Positions 35,920 through 43,422 of a stretch of 64,000 nucleotides of DNA are shown one piece after another. Below the pieces are notes generated by a model. That model was not told the origin of the DNA and did not search any database. It was given only the letters and a program-made list of their open reading frames with translations. This DNA is from JAEZDP01 sp964430855 (GTDB lineage Bacteria; Acidobacteriota; Vicinamibacteria; Vicinamibacterales; Vicinamibacteraceae), in the NCBI GenBank assembly GCA_964430855.1, contig CAYSHC010000004.1, forward strand, positions 24,484-88,483. The letters run 5' to 3'. Position 1 is the stretch's first letter. Every line of letters begins with the position of its first letter. The translations under genes and the position numbers were made by a program.

Positions 35920-37325
35920 ACCGCATCGTGGCCGACAGGGCCGGGCTGGCGCAACCTCGCGGCGTCCGGCGCGGTGTGCGCCGCCACGGCCGTGAGCAGC
36001 GCGGCGACGACGAGCATGTAGTAGTTGAGGAAGGCCTTCTTGCCGAACGCGGTCACAAACAGGCACGTGACCGCGAGCGCGGCGGCAAAGCCGGCGGGCG
36101 ACCGTGGCGCCCGCCACCAGGCGAGGCACGCCGCGACGAGGCCGGCGCCGAGCGAGACGTACACAGCGCCGTGCCGGTCAAGGGGCCAGCCGAGCGCCAC
36201 GAACAGGCGGGCGAAGCTGAGCGAGTCGAGGCGGAACGGCTCGCGCAGCTGGAGCACCACGGCCGACCGGTAGAACGCCTCGACGTCCATCAGCGCGAAG
36301 GGCAGCGTCACGACCAGGCCGGTGAGGGCCGCGCCGGCGTACAGCTTCGCCACGTCACGCCATGTCGGCGCGACGAGCAGCCACGGGGCGAAGGGCAGGG
36401 CGAGCACCATGTGCTGCTTGGACGCCACCAGCAGCCCCAGCGGCAGCCACGCCAGCCTGGGGCGCCAGCGCGCGGTCGCGACCGTCGCCGCGATGAGGAC
36501 GATGGGGAAGGGCTCGGTCCAGCCCTGCTCGACGTGGAACGGCAGGCGCGGCGCGAGCAGCAGCGCGGCGGCACACAGCAGCCCGATGCCGTCACGGCGC
36601 AGCGCCACGAGCAGGCCGGCCGCGAGGCTGAGCGCGAACACCTCGCTGTAGCGAAGGTCGCCGACGAGCGCGTGTCCGGGCCACGCGAGCAGCAGGCTCA
36701 GAGGCGGATAGGGAAACCCGAAGAGGACGCGTCCGTCCCGGCGCATCTCTGGTTGGTAGAAGGCCTCGTCGGGGCCGTACATGTCGGCGAAGGTCACGGC
36801 ATAGGGGCTCGCGCCGCGCGCGAGGGCGTCGAAGGCCTCGACGTGCACAGGGATGACGTCGATGTGGGGATTGGGCGATTGCGTGATCGTCCAGGCACCG
36901 ATCCAGAGTCCCCCGGCCAGCAGGACGCCGGCCGCGACCGCGCCTCGCCACCCGCGGGGACGCACGCTGCCCACGATCGTGGCTGCCGCCATGACGGCGA
37001 CGACGACGAGGAAGGTGGGGTGCGCCCACGGGCGCGGGTCGGTCATGTAGCGTGCGAGCGGGCGTGTGACGAGCGCCAGCGCGCTGGCCAGCACGGCCAG
37101 GCCGAGCAGGCTCGCGAGTACCGCGCGCTCCTGCGCCTCCGCATCGGTGGACCGTCGCCGGGCGGTCCATGGCCACGGCACGCCTGAGACGCCGAGCGCC
37201 GCGAGAACGAGCGTCACACCGAGCGCGGTCAGCGCACCCACGTGGTAGAAGCCGTCGGAGATGTGCAGGGTCAGGCTGAGCGAGGCGGCTGACAGGGCCA
37301 GCCATGTCGTCGACAGGAATCGCAC
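35916..37325 (-). CDS. Polytopic membrane protein, GT87/DUF2029-like glycosyltransferase
   Basis: About 469 residues if started at the GTG at 37325 (an upstream start at 37472 would overlap the divergent kinase promoter region). Around ten membrane segments are visible, with an exterior loop ARGASPYAVTFADMYGPDEAFY early and FGFPYPPLSLLLAWP, the pattern of GT-C type DUF2029/GT87 mannosyltransferase-like proteins that use lipid-linked sugars. It ends with FGKKAFLNYYMLVVAAL. Substrate unknown; the start has no clear ribosome site. Its stop overlaps the start of the secreted protein (ATGA). Confidence 0.75.
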   Translation of the reverse strand: MRFLSTTWLALSAASLSLTLHISDGFYHVGALTALGVTLVLAALGVSGVPWPWTARRRSTDAEAQERAVLASLLGLAVLASALALVTRPLARYMTDPRPWAHPTFLVVVAVMAAATIVGSVRPRGWRGAVAAGVLLAGGLWIGAWTITQSPNPHIDVIPVHVEAFDALARGASPYAVTFADMYGPDEAFYQPEMRRDGRVLFGFPYPPLSLLLAWPGHALVGDLRYSEVFALSLAAGLLVALRRDGIGLLCAAALLLAPRLPFHVEQGWTEPFPIVLIAATVATARWRPRLAWLPLGLLVASKQHMVLALPFAPWLLVAPTWRDVAKLYAGAALTGLVVTLPFALMDVEAFYRSAVVLQLREPFRLDSLSFARLFVALGWPLDRHGAVYVSLGAGLVAACLAWWRAPRSPAGFAAALAVTCLFVTAFGKKAFLNYYMLVVAALLTAVAAHTAPDAARLRQPGPVGHDAV

Positions 37326-37483
37326 GACGCAGCGTGGCAAGAGCCGGGCAGGCGACGCAAGCTCGGCCGTTGAGCCCTGTGGGCAAGCCGGTGCCGGGCT
37401 GGTGCGTCGAGGCCGGCGATGCGACGATGGGCGGAATCGCCCTGTCGATCGGGCGCCTCGCGGAGCGACCATACTTCAGAGCG

Positions 37484-39079
37484 ATGCAGATACGACGTCT
37501 CGCGCGCCATGACGCTGGAAGCCGCACGCACGCGACCGTGCTGCCGGCGGACCTGATGGCCCAGTCGGGCCGGCGTCTGCGTGTGGTCGCGTGGCTGTAC
37601 GCGTTCGTGTTCCTCGCGGCCGGCCCGCTGCCGTCACTGCTGCTGGCGAGTGAGCGCCCCGCCTTCCTGGCGAGCCCCTGGCGGTGGCTGCCGTCGATGG
37701 TCTCGATTGCTGTCGCGCTGCTCGTGGGCGCCCTCACGCGGCATCCGCGCCTCCGGTCCGAGTCGGTCGTGTGGCTGGGGCTCGCGTTCCAGGTCGTCGG
37801 CAGCTACGGCATCGCGATGGCCCAGTACCTCGACCCGCGGCAGTACGCGTACATGGCGCCTGACGCGGGGTTGTCCTGGGTTGCCGTGTGGATGCTCAGC
37901 TTCACCGTCATCGTCCCGAGCCCGCCCCGCTGGGCGCTGGTGGCCGCGCTCGCGTCGGCCAGCGCCGTGCCCGTGATCAGCGGCCTGACCCTGTCCACCC
38001 ACCCGGAGGTCACGATCGCGCCCACGCGGTTTGTGGCCTACGTCGCCGTGCCGTACCTGCTGGTGGTGCTCATCGCCTACGTCGGCGCGCGGCTCGTCTA
38101 CCGCCTCGGCGTCGATCTCGAACGCGCGCGTGAGCTCGGCAGCTACCGCCTGATCGAGCCGATGGCACAGGGTGGCATGGGCGAGGTGTGGCGCGCACAG
38201 CATCGGCTGCTCGCGCGGCCCGCGGCCGTCAAGGTGATCCGCCCCGAGGTGCTCGGTGCCGCGAGCCAGGAGCGTCAGTCGGAGCTGCTCGCACGGTTCG
38301 AGCGCGAAGCCCAGGCTACCGCCTGCCTCCAGTCGCCGCACACGGTGCACCTCTTCGACTACGGCGTCGCCGAGGACGGCTCGTTCTACTACGTGATGGA
38401 GCTGCTGAACGGGTTCGACCTGAAGACGCTGGTCGAGCGGTTCGGGCCGGTGCCCCTGGAGCGCGCGGTACACCTCCTGCGACAGGTGTGTCACTCGCTG
38501 GCCGAGGCGCACGCCGTCGGCCTCGTGCACCGCGACGTGACGCCGGCCAATGTATTCGTCTGCCGTTACGGCCTCGATGTCGACTTCGTGAAGGTGCTCG
38601 ACTTCGGCCTGGTCAAGCCGCAGGCCTGGGCGGCCGCGTCCGACGACGTGACGGTGACACGTGCCGACGCCGCGGGCGGCACGCCGGCGTTCATGTCACC
38701 GGAGCAGGCGCTTGCCGATCGGCCGCTGGACGGACGGTCCGACATCTATGCTGTCGGATGCCTCGCGTACTGGCTCGTCACAGGCGAGCTGGTGTTCGCC
38801 AGGACGACGCCGATGGCGACGCTCGTCGCCCATACGCAGGCGGAGCCGGTGCCGCCCTCGACGCGCACCGAGATCCCGCTCACGCCGGAGTTCGACGCGC
38901 TGGTGCTCGCCTGCCTGGCGAAGAACCCCGACGACCGTCCGTCGACGGCGGAGGAGCTGGCATGCAGGCTCGAACAGCTGCCTGGCGTGCGACGCTGGAC
39001 GGCCGCCGAGGCACGCGCCTGGTGGGATGTACACCATCCGGTGGACAAGGCCACCGAGCTCGTCAGCGCACAGGCGTGA
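37484..39079 (+). CDS. Serine/threonine protein kinase with N-terminal six-helix membrane domain
   Basis: 531 residues from the ATG at 37484. Six membrane helices occupy about residues 28-205 (VVAWLYAFVFLAAGPLPSLL through FVAYVAVPYLLVVLIAYVG). A cytoplasmic kinase domain follows with the glycine loop MAQGGMGEVWRA, the AAVKVI lysine, HRDVTPANV, DFGLVKP and GTPAFMSPEQA. All catalytic residues are present; the usual HRDLKP is HRDVTP. In most bacterial PknB-like kinases the membrane part follows the kinase, so this order is reversed and suggests a membrane-embedded sensor input. The target is unknown. Confidence 0.92.
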   Translation: MQIRRLARHDAGSRTHATVLPADLMAQSGRRLRVVAWLYAFVFLAAGPLPSLLLASERPAFLASPWRWLPSMVSIAVALLVGALTRHPRLRSESVVWLGLAFQVVGSYGIAMAQYLDPRQYAYMAPDAGLSWVAVWMLSFTVIVPSPPRWALVAALASASAVPVISGLTLSTHPEVTIAPTRFVAYVAVPYLLVVLIAYVGARLVYRLGVDLERARELGSYRLIEPMAQGGMGEVWRAQHRLLARPAAVKVIRPEVLGAASQERQSELLARFEREAQATACLQSPHTVHLFDYGVAEDGSFYYVMELLNGFDLKTLVERFGPVPLERAVHLLRQVCHSLAEAHAVGLVHRDVTPANVFVCRYGLDVDFVKVLDFGLVKPQAWAAASDDVTVTRADAAGGTPAFMSPEQALADRPLDGRSDIYAVGCLAYWLVTGELVFARTTPMATLVAHTQAEPVPPSTRTEIPLTPEFDALVLACLAKNPDDRPSTAEELACRLEQLPGVRRWTAAEARAWWDVHHPVDKATELVSAQA

Positions 39080-39106
39080 CCTGACGCGGAGCCGCGAGCG
39101 GACGCC

Positions 39107-40333
39107 TCAGCGTCCCGTCTCGCGCGCGTACGCGTCGAAGACTTCCGGCAGCGCCGCGCCATACGCGCGCCAGTGGGTCCCCGAGGGGTAGGCATTCAGG
39201 CCCGCAATCCAGTTGGCGTTGAACTCGTGCACGAGCGCGTCGATGCCGTAACGTTCCCGCCAGCCGTCGCCGAGGGTGCCGCTGTTGCGGAAGCCGCCCT
39301 CGGTGTGCCCTTCGGTGAACCAGGTGTGCTGCCGCAGGAGGGCCTCGAGGCGCTCCATGCGTGCGAGGTACCCCGGCAGGCCCGGCACCGGCGGACGGCT
39401 GATGTGCAGCAGGCCGCGGCCGTCGTTGTGCAGCTCCAGCGCGAGCGACGGCGGCCGGCCGGCCGAGATGCGGGCCTCGAGCCAGCGTTCGAGCGCGGCG
39501 TTCTCGGGCACCAGCGCCGGGTCGGCCGGACGATCCCAGTTGCGGTTGAGGTCCTTGCCGCGGACGTTGAAGCGCGTGCGGCCACGCGCAACCCCGTCCT
39601 TGTTGGCCATCGGCAGCACCTCGACGGCCATGCGCGAGAGCAGCGCACGCGTCGCCTCGTCGTTTCGCAGGAGGCGCTCGATCAGCCCGTGGGCCACCCA
39701 GCTGCTGCCCGACTCCCACGGATGCGCCCGCGCGCGCACGAACACGCGAAACGGGGCGTCTTCGTTCCCGAAGCCGAGTATCTCGAGAGGCCGGCCCTCG
39801 ACGGTCGTGCCGATCGTGGTGATTCTGACGCCCCCGTGAGCGCGCACGCGCTCGAGCAGCGCGTCGAGATCGGACAGGCGATAGGGCTCGAGGCGGGCGA
39901 CGTGCAGGCGTCCGCCGGGCAGGTCGACGGTCAGGCGGATGCGGCTGTCGCCGACGCGCTCGGTGGGAACCTTGGTCCACGAACGTCCGTCCGGCGAGAT
40001 CGCCACCGTGCCCAGCTCACGGGCGACCGAGCCCGGCTGGCCGTTCCAGATGTTGTCGAGATTGCGGAACTCCAGGGTGACGCGCGCGCCCGGCCGCCCG
40101 ACGAGCGCGAAGTGGATGTGACCGGCAGCACGGTTTGGTGAGTCGCGCTCGTGGTCGTACATCAGGTGCACGTGGTAGACGCCGTCGGCGCCGCGCTCGT
40201 ACCACACCGGCGAGGCGTTCTCGATGCTCGTGTCGATGAAGGCGAGCGGCGAGTCCGATGACAACTGGCGCGCGGCGATTGGCGTCAGGCAGAGGCCCGA
40301 CGCCACCAGGCAGAGCAGGAGGCGGATGCGCAC
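39107..40333 (-). CDS. Secreted M14 zinc carboxypeptidase, cytosolic-carboxypeptidase-like
   Basis: 408 residues from a GTG at 40333 giving a signal peptide (MRIRLLLCLVASGLCLTPIA). An N-terminal beta-sandwich of about 130 residues (FALVGRPGARVTLEFRNLDN) precedes the peptidase domain. The latter has RARAHPWESGSS (HxxE zinc ligands), PMANKDGVARGRTRFNVRG, KDLNRNWDRP, ELHNDGRGLL (third ligand) and LVHEFNANWI (probable catalytic Glu). The N-domain plus M14 arrangement resembles AGBL/cytosolic carboxypeptidases rather than secreted digestive carboxypeptidases, yet this one is exported. A peptidoglycan-peptide or protein C-terminal substrate is plausible but unproven. Confidence 0.85.
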   Translation of the reverse strand: MRIRLLLCLVASGLCLTPIAARQLSSDSPLAFIDTSIENASPVWYERGADGVYHVHLMYDHERDSPNRAAGHIHFALVGRPGARVTLEFRNLDNIWNGQPGSVARELGTVAISPDGRSWTKVPTERVGDSRIRLTVDLPGGRLHVARLEPYRLSDLDALLERVRAHGGVRITTIGTTVEGRPLEILGFGNEDAPFRVFVRARAHPWESGSSWVAHGLIERLLRNDEATRALLSRMAVEVLPMANKDGVARGRTRFNVRGKDLNRNWDRPADPALVPENAALERWLEARISAGRPPSLALELHNDGRGLLHISRPPVPGLPGYLARMERLEALLRQHTWFTEGHTEGGFRNSGTLGDGWRERYGIDALVHEFNANWIAGLNAYPSGTHWRAYGAALPEVFDAYARETGR

Positions 40334-40416
40334 GGCGCGATCCTTGCGGAAATGGTCGTTCGCTGCAAGGGGCACCCGGCGCCGTCGCGCACCGCGCCGG
40401 ACGCGCACGCTGCCGT

Positions 40417-40435
40417 CAGGTCACCCCCTGACCTG
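40417..40435. terminator. Small hairpin at the FMN-reductase stop
   Basis: A 7-bp perfect stem (CAGGTCA / TGACCTG) with a five-base loop overlaps the stop codon of the FMN reductase gene. It might attenuate transcription into the downstream carboxypeptidase gene on the same strand. Confidence 0.3.
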
Positions 40436-40984
40436 CGCGTGCGTGCGAACCCATTCGGCGTATCTGTCCACCCACGTCTGGAGCAGCTCCCGCGTATCGT
40501 CGCGTGCGATGCGGCCGCTGCTGTCGAACAGCCCGTCGTCGACGTGGAGGTAGATTTCCGGCTGGCCGAGCGTGGGAACGTCGAGGTACGCCAGGATGTT
40601 GCGCAGGTGCTGCTGTGCCATCGACGCGCCGGGCGCGCCGATCGACGCACCGATCACGCCCGCGGGCTTGCCGGTGAACGTGCTCTCGCCGTACGGCCGG
40701 GACGCGTGGTCGATCGCGTTCTTCAGGACGCCCGGCACCGAGCGGTTGTACTCCGGCGTCACGAAGAGGAGGCCGTCGGCCTTCCGGATGTCGTCGCGCA
40801 GACGCGTGACGGCCTCGCCAGGATCGCGCTCGGTGTCCTGGTTGTACGGCGGGAGGTCGTCGATGCGCACGTGCGCGAACGTGAAGCCCTCCGGCGCGAG
40901 GCCGATGACGGCCTCCGCCAGCGCCCGGTTGTACGAGTCCCTGCGAAGACTGCCGACGAGGACGGCGATTCGGTAGGTGTTCAT
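40421..40984 (-). CDS. NADPH-dependent FMN reductase (flavodoxin-like)
   Basis: 187 residues from the ATG at 40984, chosen because GAAAGG lies 10 bp upstream (an ATG at 41005 adds seven residues). Family motifs: VGSLRRDSYNRALAE (FMN phosphate loop), VTPEYNRSVPGVLKNAIDH (isoalloxazine loop) and VIGASIGAPGASMAQQHLR. Such enzymes reduce FMN, quinones or azo compounds with NAD(P)H. The arrangement is ArsH/YieF/chromate-reductase-like. It is downstream of topoisomerase IB on the same strand with a ~50-bp gap. Confidence 0.9.
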   Translation of the reverse strand: MNTYRIAVLVGSLRRDSYNRALAEAVIGLAPEGFTFAHVRIDDLPPYNQDTERDPGEAVTRLRDDIRKADGLLFVTPEYNRSVPGVLKNAIDHASRPYGESTFTGKPAGVIGASIGAPGASMAQQHLRNILAYLDVPTLGQPEIYLHVDDGLFDSSGRIARDDTRELLQTWVDRYAEWVRTHAQVRG

Positions 40985-41032
40985 GCGTGGATGCCTTTCA
41001 TTCATGTGTCAGGTGATGGGTGCCCGCGCCTG

Positions 41033-42076
41033 TCAGGCGGCGGCCAGGGCCTGCCGGGGGGCGCGCCGGAGCAGCCGGAGCACCGCGGCCTCGGCCTGGC
41101 GCAGCCCGGGGACCGCAGGTACCGGCCGTGACAGCCGTGCATGGAGCGACCCGTCGAGGAATGCGTCAATCACCACGGGGTGGACGTAGCACCGGCGGCA
41201 GACCGCGCGCGTGTTGCCCAGCGCGGCGGCCACCCCCGACATCGCCTCGGCGACCGTCGCCTCGCGACGGCGCCGCGAGGCGGGCAGCGTCGTGGCGAGC
41301 AGCAGCGCCGCGGCGCGCGTCGTGCCCGCCCACGTCCGGAAGTCCTTCGCCGTGAACGCTTCGCCCATCGCCCGACGCAGGTACGCGTTCACGTCCGACG
41401 AGGTGAGGTCGCGCAGCGCGCCGTGCCCGTCGACGTACTGGAACAGCCGGCTGCCCGGCAGTTCGCGGCAGCGCCGCACGATTCGGGCGATCCGCCTGTT
41501 GGCAAACGACGTCTCGTGCACCTTGCCGCTCTTGCCGCGGAACCGGAAGCGCACCGTGTCCGGCGTCACGCGGACGTGCCTGTCGAGCATCGTCGTGAGG
41601 CCGTACGAACCGTTCGTGCGCGCGTACTCGTCGTTGCCGACACGGATCAAAGAGTGCTCGAGCAGGTGGACGACCGCGGCGATGACCTTCAGGCGCGGAA
41701 GGCCCGGACGCGCGAGGTCGGCGCGCACGCGGCGCCGCAGGGCGGGCAGTGCGCGCGCGAAGGCTTCGAGGCGGGCGTACTTGTCGGCGCCGCGCATCGC
41801 GGTCCACCCGGGGTGATACCGGTACTGCTTCCGCCTCCGCGCGTCGCGCCCCGTGGCCTGGATGTGCCCTCGAGCCGACGGCGAGATCCATACGTCGGTC
41901 CACGCCGGCGGAATGGCCAGGCTCCGGATCCGATCGAGCTCGCGCGCATCCTTCACGAGACGCCCGTCGGGGTCGCGATACGCGAATCCCCGCCCCCGCT
42001 TCTCGCGCCGGATGCCGGGGCGCGTGTCGTCGGCGTGCACGAGACGCACCGCGCCGTGCTGGAGTCGGATTCCCAT
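41033..42076 (-). CDS. DNA topoisomerase IB (poxvirus/bacterial type)
   Basis: 347 residues from the ATG at 42076; a GTG at 42112 would add twelve residues and overlap the upstream gene by 16 bp. The signatures run in order: PGIRREKRGRGFAYRD, LAIPPAWTDVWI, QYRYHPGW, RVGNDEYARTNGSYGLTTM (catalytic-domain entry), FRGKSGKVHE, KDFRTWAGT (catalytic Lys/Arg region) and the closing CYVHPVVIDAFLDG holding the nucleophilic tyrosine. Type IB enzymes relax DNA through a 3'-phosphotyrosine link. They occur sporadically in bacteria, which suggests spread by transfer. Confidence 0.93.
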   Translation of the reverse strand: MGIRLQHGAVRLVHADDTRPGIRREKRGRGFAYRDPDGRLVKDARELDRIRSLAIPPAWTDVWISPSARGHIQATGRDARRRKQYRYHPGWTAMRGADKYARLEAFARALPALRRRVRADLARPGLPRLKVIAAVVHLLEHSLIRVGNDEYARTNGSYGLTTMLDRHVRVTPDTVRFRFRGKSGKVHETSFANRRIARIVRRCRELPGSRLFQYVDGHGALRDLTSSDVNAYLRRAMGEAFTAKDFRTWAGTTRAAALLLATTLPASRRRREATVAEAMSGVAAALGNTRAVCRRCYVHPVVIDAFLDGSLHARLSRPVPAVPGLRQAEAAVLRLLRRAPRQALAAA

Positions 42077-42096
42077 GCCCGTCGCGCGACCGGCCC

Positions 42097-42588
42097 TCAC
42101 CGGGCGGGACACGCCTCCGCCAGGACGCGCACGTGGCTCACCTGAAGCGTCGTGCCTGGACGCCTCGTGCCTCTTCGGTCCTGGCTGTCCTCCTCACGGG
42201 CGGGCGGGTCGACGGCGGCTGCCTGGCCGACGTCCTGCATCCGGCCGCCCTGGGTCCGCTCCGTGTCGTGCGGCGTCTCGGTGCCCTCACGGTATTCGAT
42301 ACCCCGCACCTCCACGAACTTGCCGTCGTGCGACGCCAGGTCGAGGGGCGTACGAGGTGCCTTCACGAGGGTGAGCGTCTCGTGGTCGCTCCCGGTCGTG
42401 CGCAAGTGAATGGTCGGCGGAGCATCCGCCGTCGCACCGGCAGTCGCAGCGTCCACCACCAGGCAGCCGCGTCGCTGCACCTCCTCACCGGCCGGGCGTG
42501 CAGCGTCCTGCTGTGACGCCGTCGCGCTCAGGCCAAGCATGACCGTTACCGTTACGGCAAGCGGCAGGCGTGACCACGCGGGCGTCAT
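42097..42588 (-). CDS. Secreted hypothetical protein
   Basis: 163 residues starting at an ATG that overlaps the upstream stop (ATGA). A signal peptide (LPLAVTVTVMLGLSATASQ) is followed by one cysteine (RRGCLVVDA), a region with strands (TIHLRTTGSDHETLTLVKAP, FVEVRGIEY) suggestive of a small OB-like or DUF5818-type fold, and a charged, disordered C-terminus. Family uncertain. It belongs to a minus-strand set with the small acidic gene and topoisomerase IB. Confidence 0.65.
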   Translation of the reverse strand: MTPAWSRLPLAVTVTVMLGLSATASQQDAARPAGEEVQRRGCLVVDAATAGATADAPPTIHLRTTGSDHETLTLVKAPRTPLDLASHDGKFVEVRGIEYREGTETPHDTERTQGGRMQDVGQAAAVDPPAREEDSQDRRGTRRPGTTLQVSHVRVLAEACPAR

Positions 42589-42860
42589 TGCGAGGGCTCC
42601 TCGTCGTCGTCGCCGGTGACGACCGGCGGCTGGGCGTCGGTTGGCGGCTGCGGAACGGGCGGTTCTTCCGGAGGCACGCCGCGCCGCCGCTCGCTCGGGA
42701 GCAGCGGGCCACGGTCGCCGTCCGTCTCGTCGAGCACCCGCTTCGCGTCGAGTTCGTCGTCGTAGTTCACGCCCTCGTCTTCCTCGGGCGCGCGCTGTAT
42801 CTGGCGGTTGTCGATGTCCTCGAGATTGGGGGCCGGGCCGATCCGCATATTCCTGGTCAC
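42585..42860 (-). CDS. Small acidic, proline-rich hypothetical protein
   Basis: 91 residues from a GTG at 42860, chosen for the ribosome site AGGAGG at 42867-42872. There is no signal peptide or membrane segment. The sequence is hydrophilic, rich in Asp/Glu and Pro (EEDEGVNYDDELDAKRVLDE; PPEEPPVPQPPTDAQPP; DDDEEPSQ end), so probably disordered. The stop overlaps the next start (ATGA), coupling it to the secreted protein. I recognise no family. Confidence 0.6.
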   Translation of the reverse strand: MTRNMRIGPAPNLEDIDNRQIQRAPEEDEGVNYDDELDAKRVLDETDGDRGPLLPSERRRGVPPEEPPVPQPPTDAQPPVVTGDDDEEPSQ

Positions 42861-43017
42861 GTGCGTCCTCCTGACGGGCTTGTGCCGATGTGCATGGATG
42901 CGTCGGACCCTGCAAGGACCCGGCCAGCCCCCGCGGGCCGGCACGGAGCCCGGCAGGGACGCCGGCACGCTGTGCGCGGTCTCGTCATTACCCACAAAGA
43001 GCAACGTGCGAGGCGCG

Positions 43018-43392
43018 TCACAGCGTCGGCGTGGCGCCGCGCGGCAGGTGCTCGGGCTGGTGCTGGACGCAGTACTCGGCCCAGGGCACGGCCGTGAGCC
43101 GGGCAGGCTCGATGGGCTCGCCGTCGACGGCGCAGCGGCCGAACGTCCCGGCTTCGATGCGCGCGAACGCACGCTCGACTTCCTCGAGGTGGGTGCGTGC
43201 GCGCGAGATGCGCGTCAGCAGGCCATCGCGGATGGTCGTCTCGACCGCGGCGTCGCCGCTGTCGGCGACGCCGTCGGTGTCGGACACATTCTCGAGTTCA
43301 CGCTGGGCACGGTCGAGCTCGTCCTGCGTCTGCTGACGCTCGGCTTCCAGTTGCTCGATGAGGGTATCGAGGTTCACGTCGGGGCTGGTCAT
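43018..43392 (-). CDS. TraR/DksA-family protein with altered zinc site
   Basis: 124 residues. An N-terminal coiled-coil (IEQLEAERQQTQDELDRAQRE in part) and a C-terminal DksA/TraR-like finger RCAVDGEPIEPARLTAVP followed by YCVQHQ. The usual CxxC...CxxC reads CxxD...CxxH, so a classic four-cysteine zinc site is absent; a Cys-Asp-Cys-His site or a zinc-independent fold is possible. DksA-like proteins modify RNA polymerase in the stringent response, using acidic residues at the coiled-coil tip. The tip here is DTDGVADSGDAA. It lies 27 bp upstream of the end of the debranching-enzyme gene. Confidence 0.85.
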   Translation of the reverse strand: MTSPDVNLDTLIEQLEAERQQTQDELDRAQRELENVSDTDGVADSGDAAVETTIRDGLLTRISRARTHLEEVERAFARIEAGTFGRCAVDGEPIEPARLTAVPWAEYCVQHQPEHLPRGATPTL

Positions 43393-43422
43393 GCCTCATG
43401 CGCAAGCAAGCATCCTGCCGCG

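Noticed and set aside
37304..37483. Extended N-terminus of the Ser/Thr kinase
   Set aside because: The added 60 residues are low-complexity and cover the promoter region of the divergent membrane protein; the ATG at 37484 lies just before the first helices.
42585..43172. A 195-residue version of the small acidic protein
   Set aside because: The upstream part is antisense to or overlaps the DksA-like coding region and is Ser/Pro/Arg-rich; the GTG at 42860 has an AGGAGG site.
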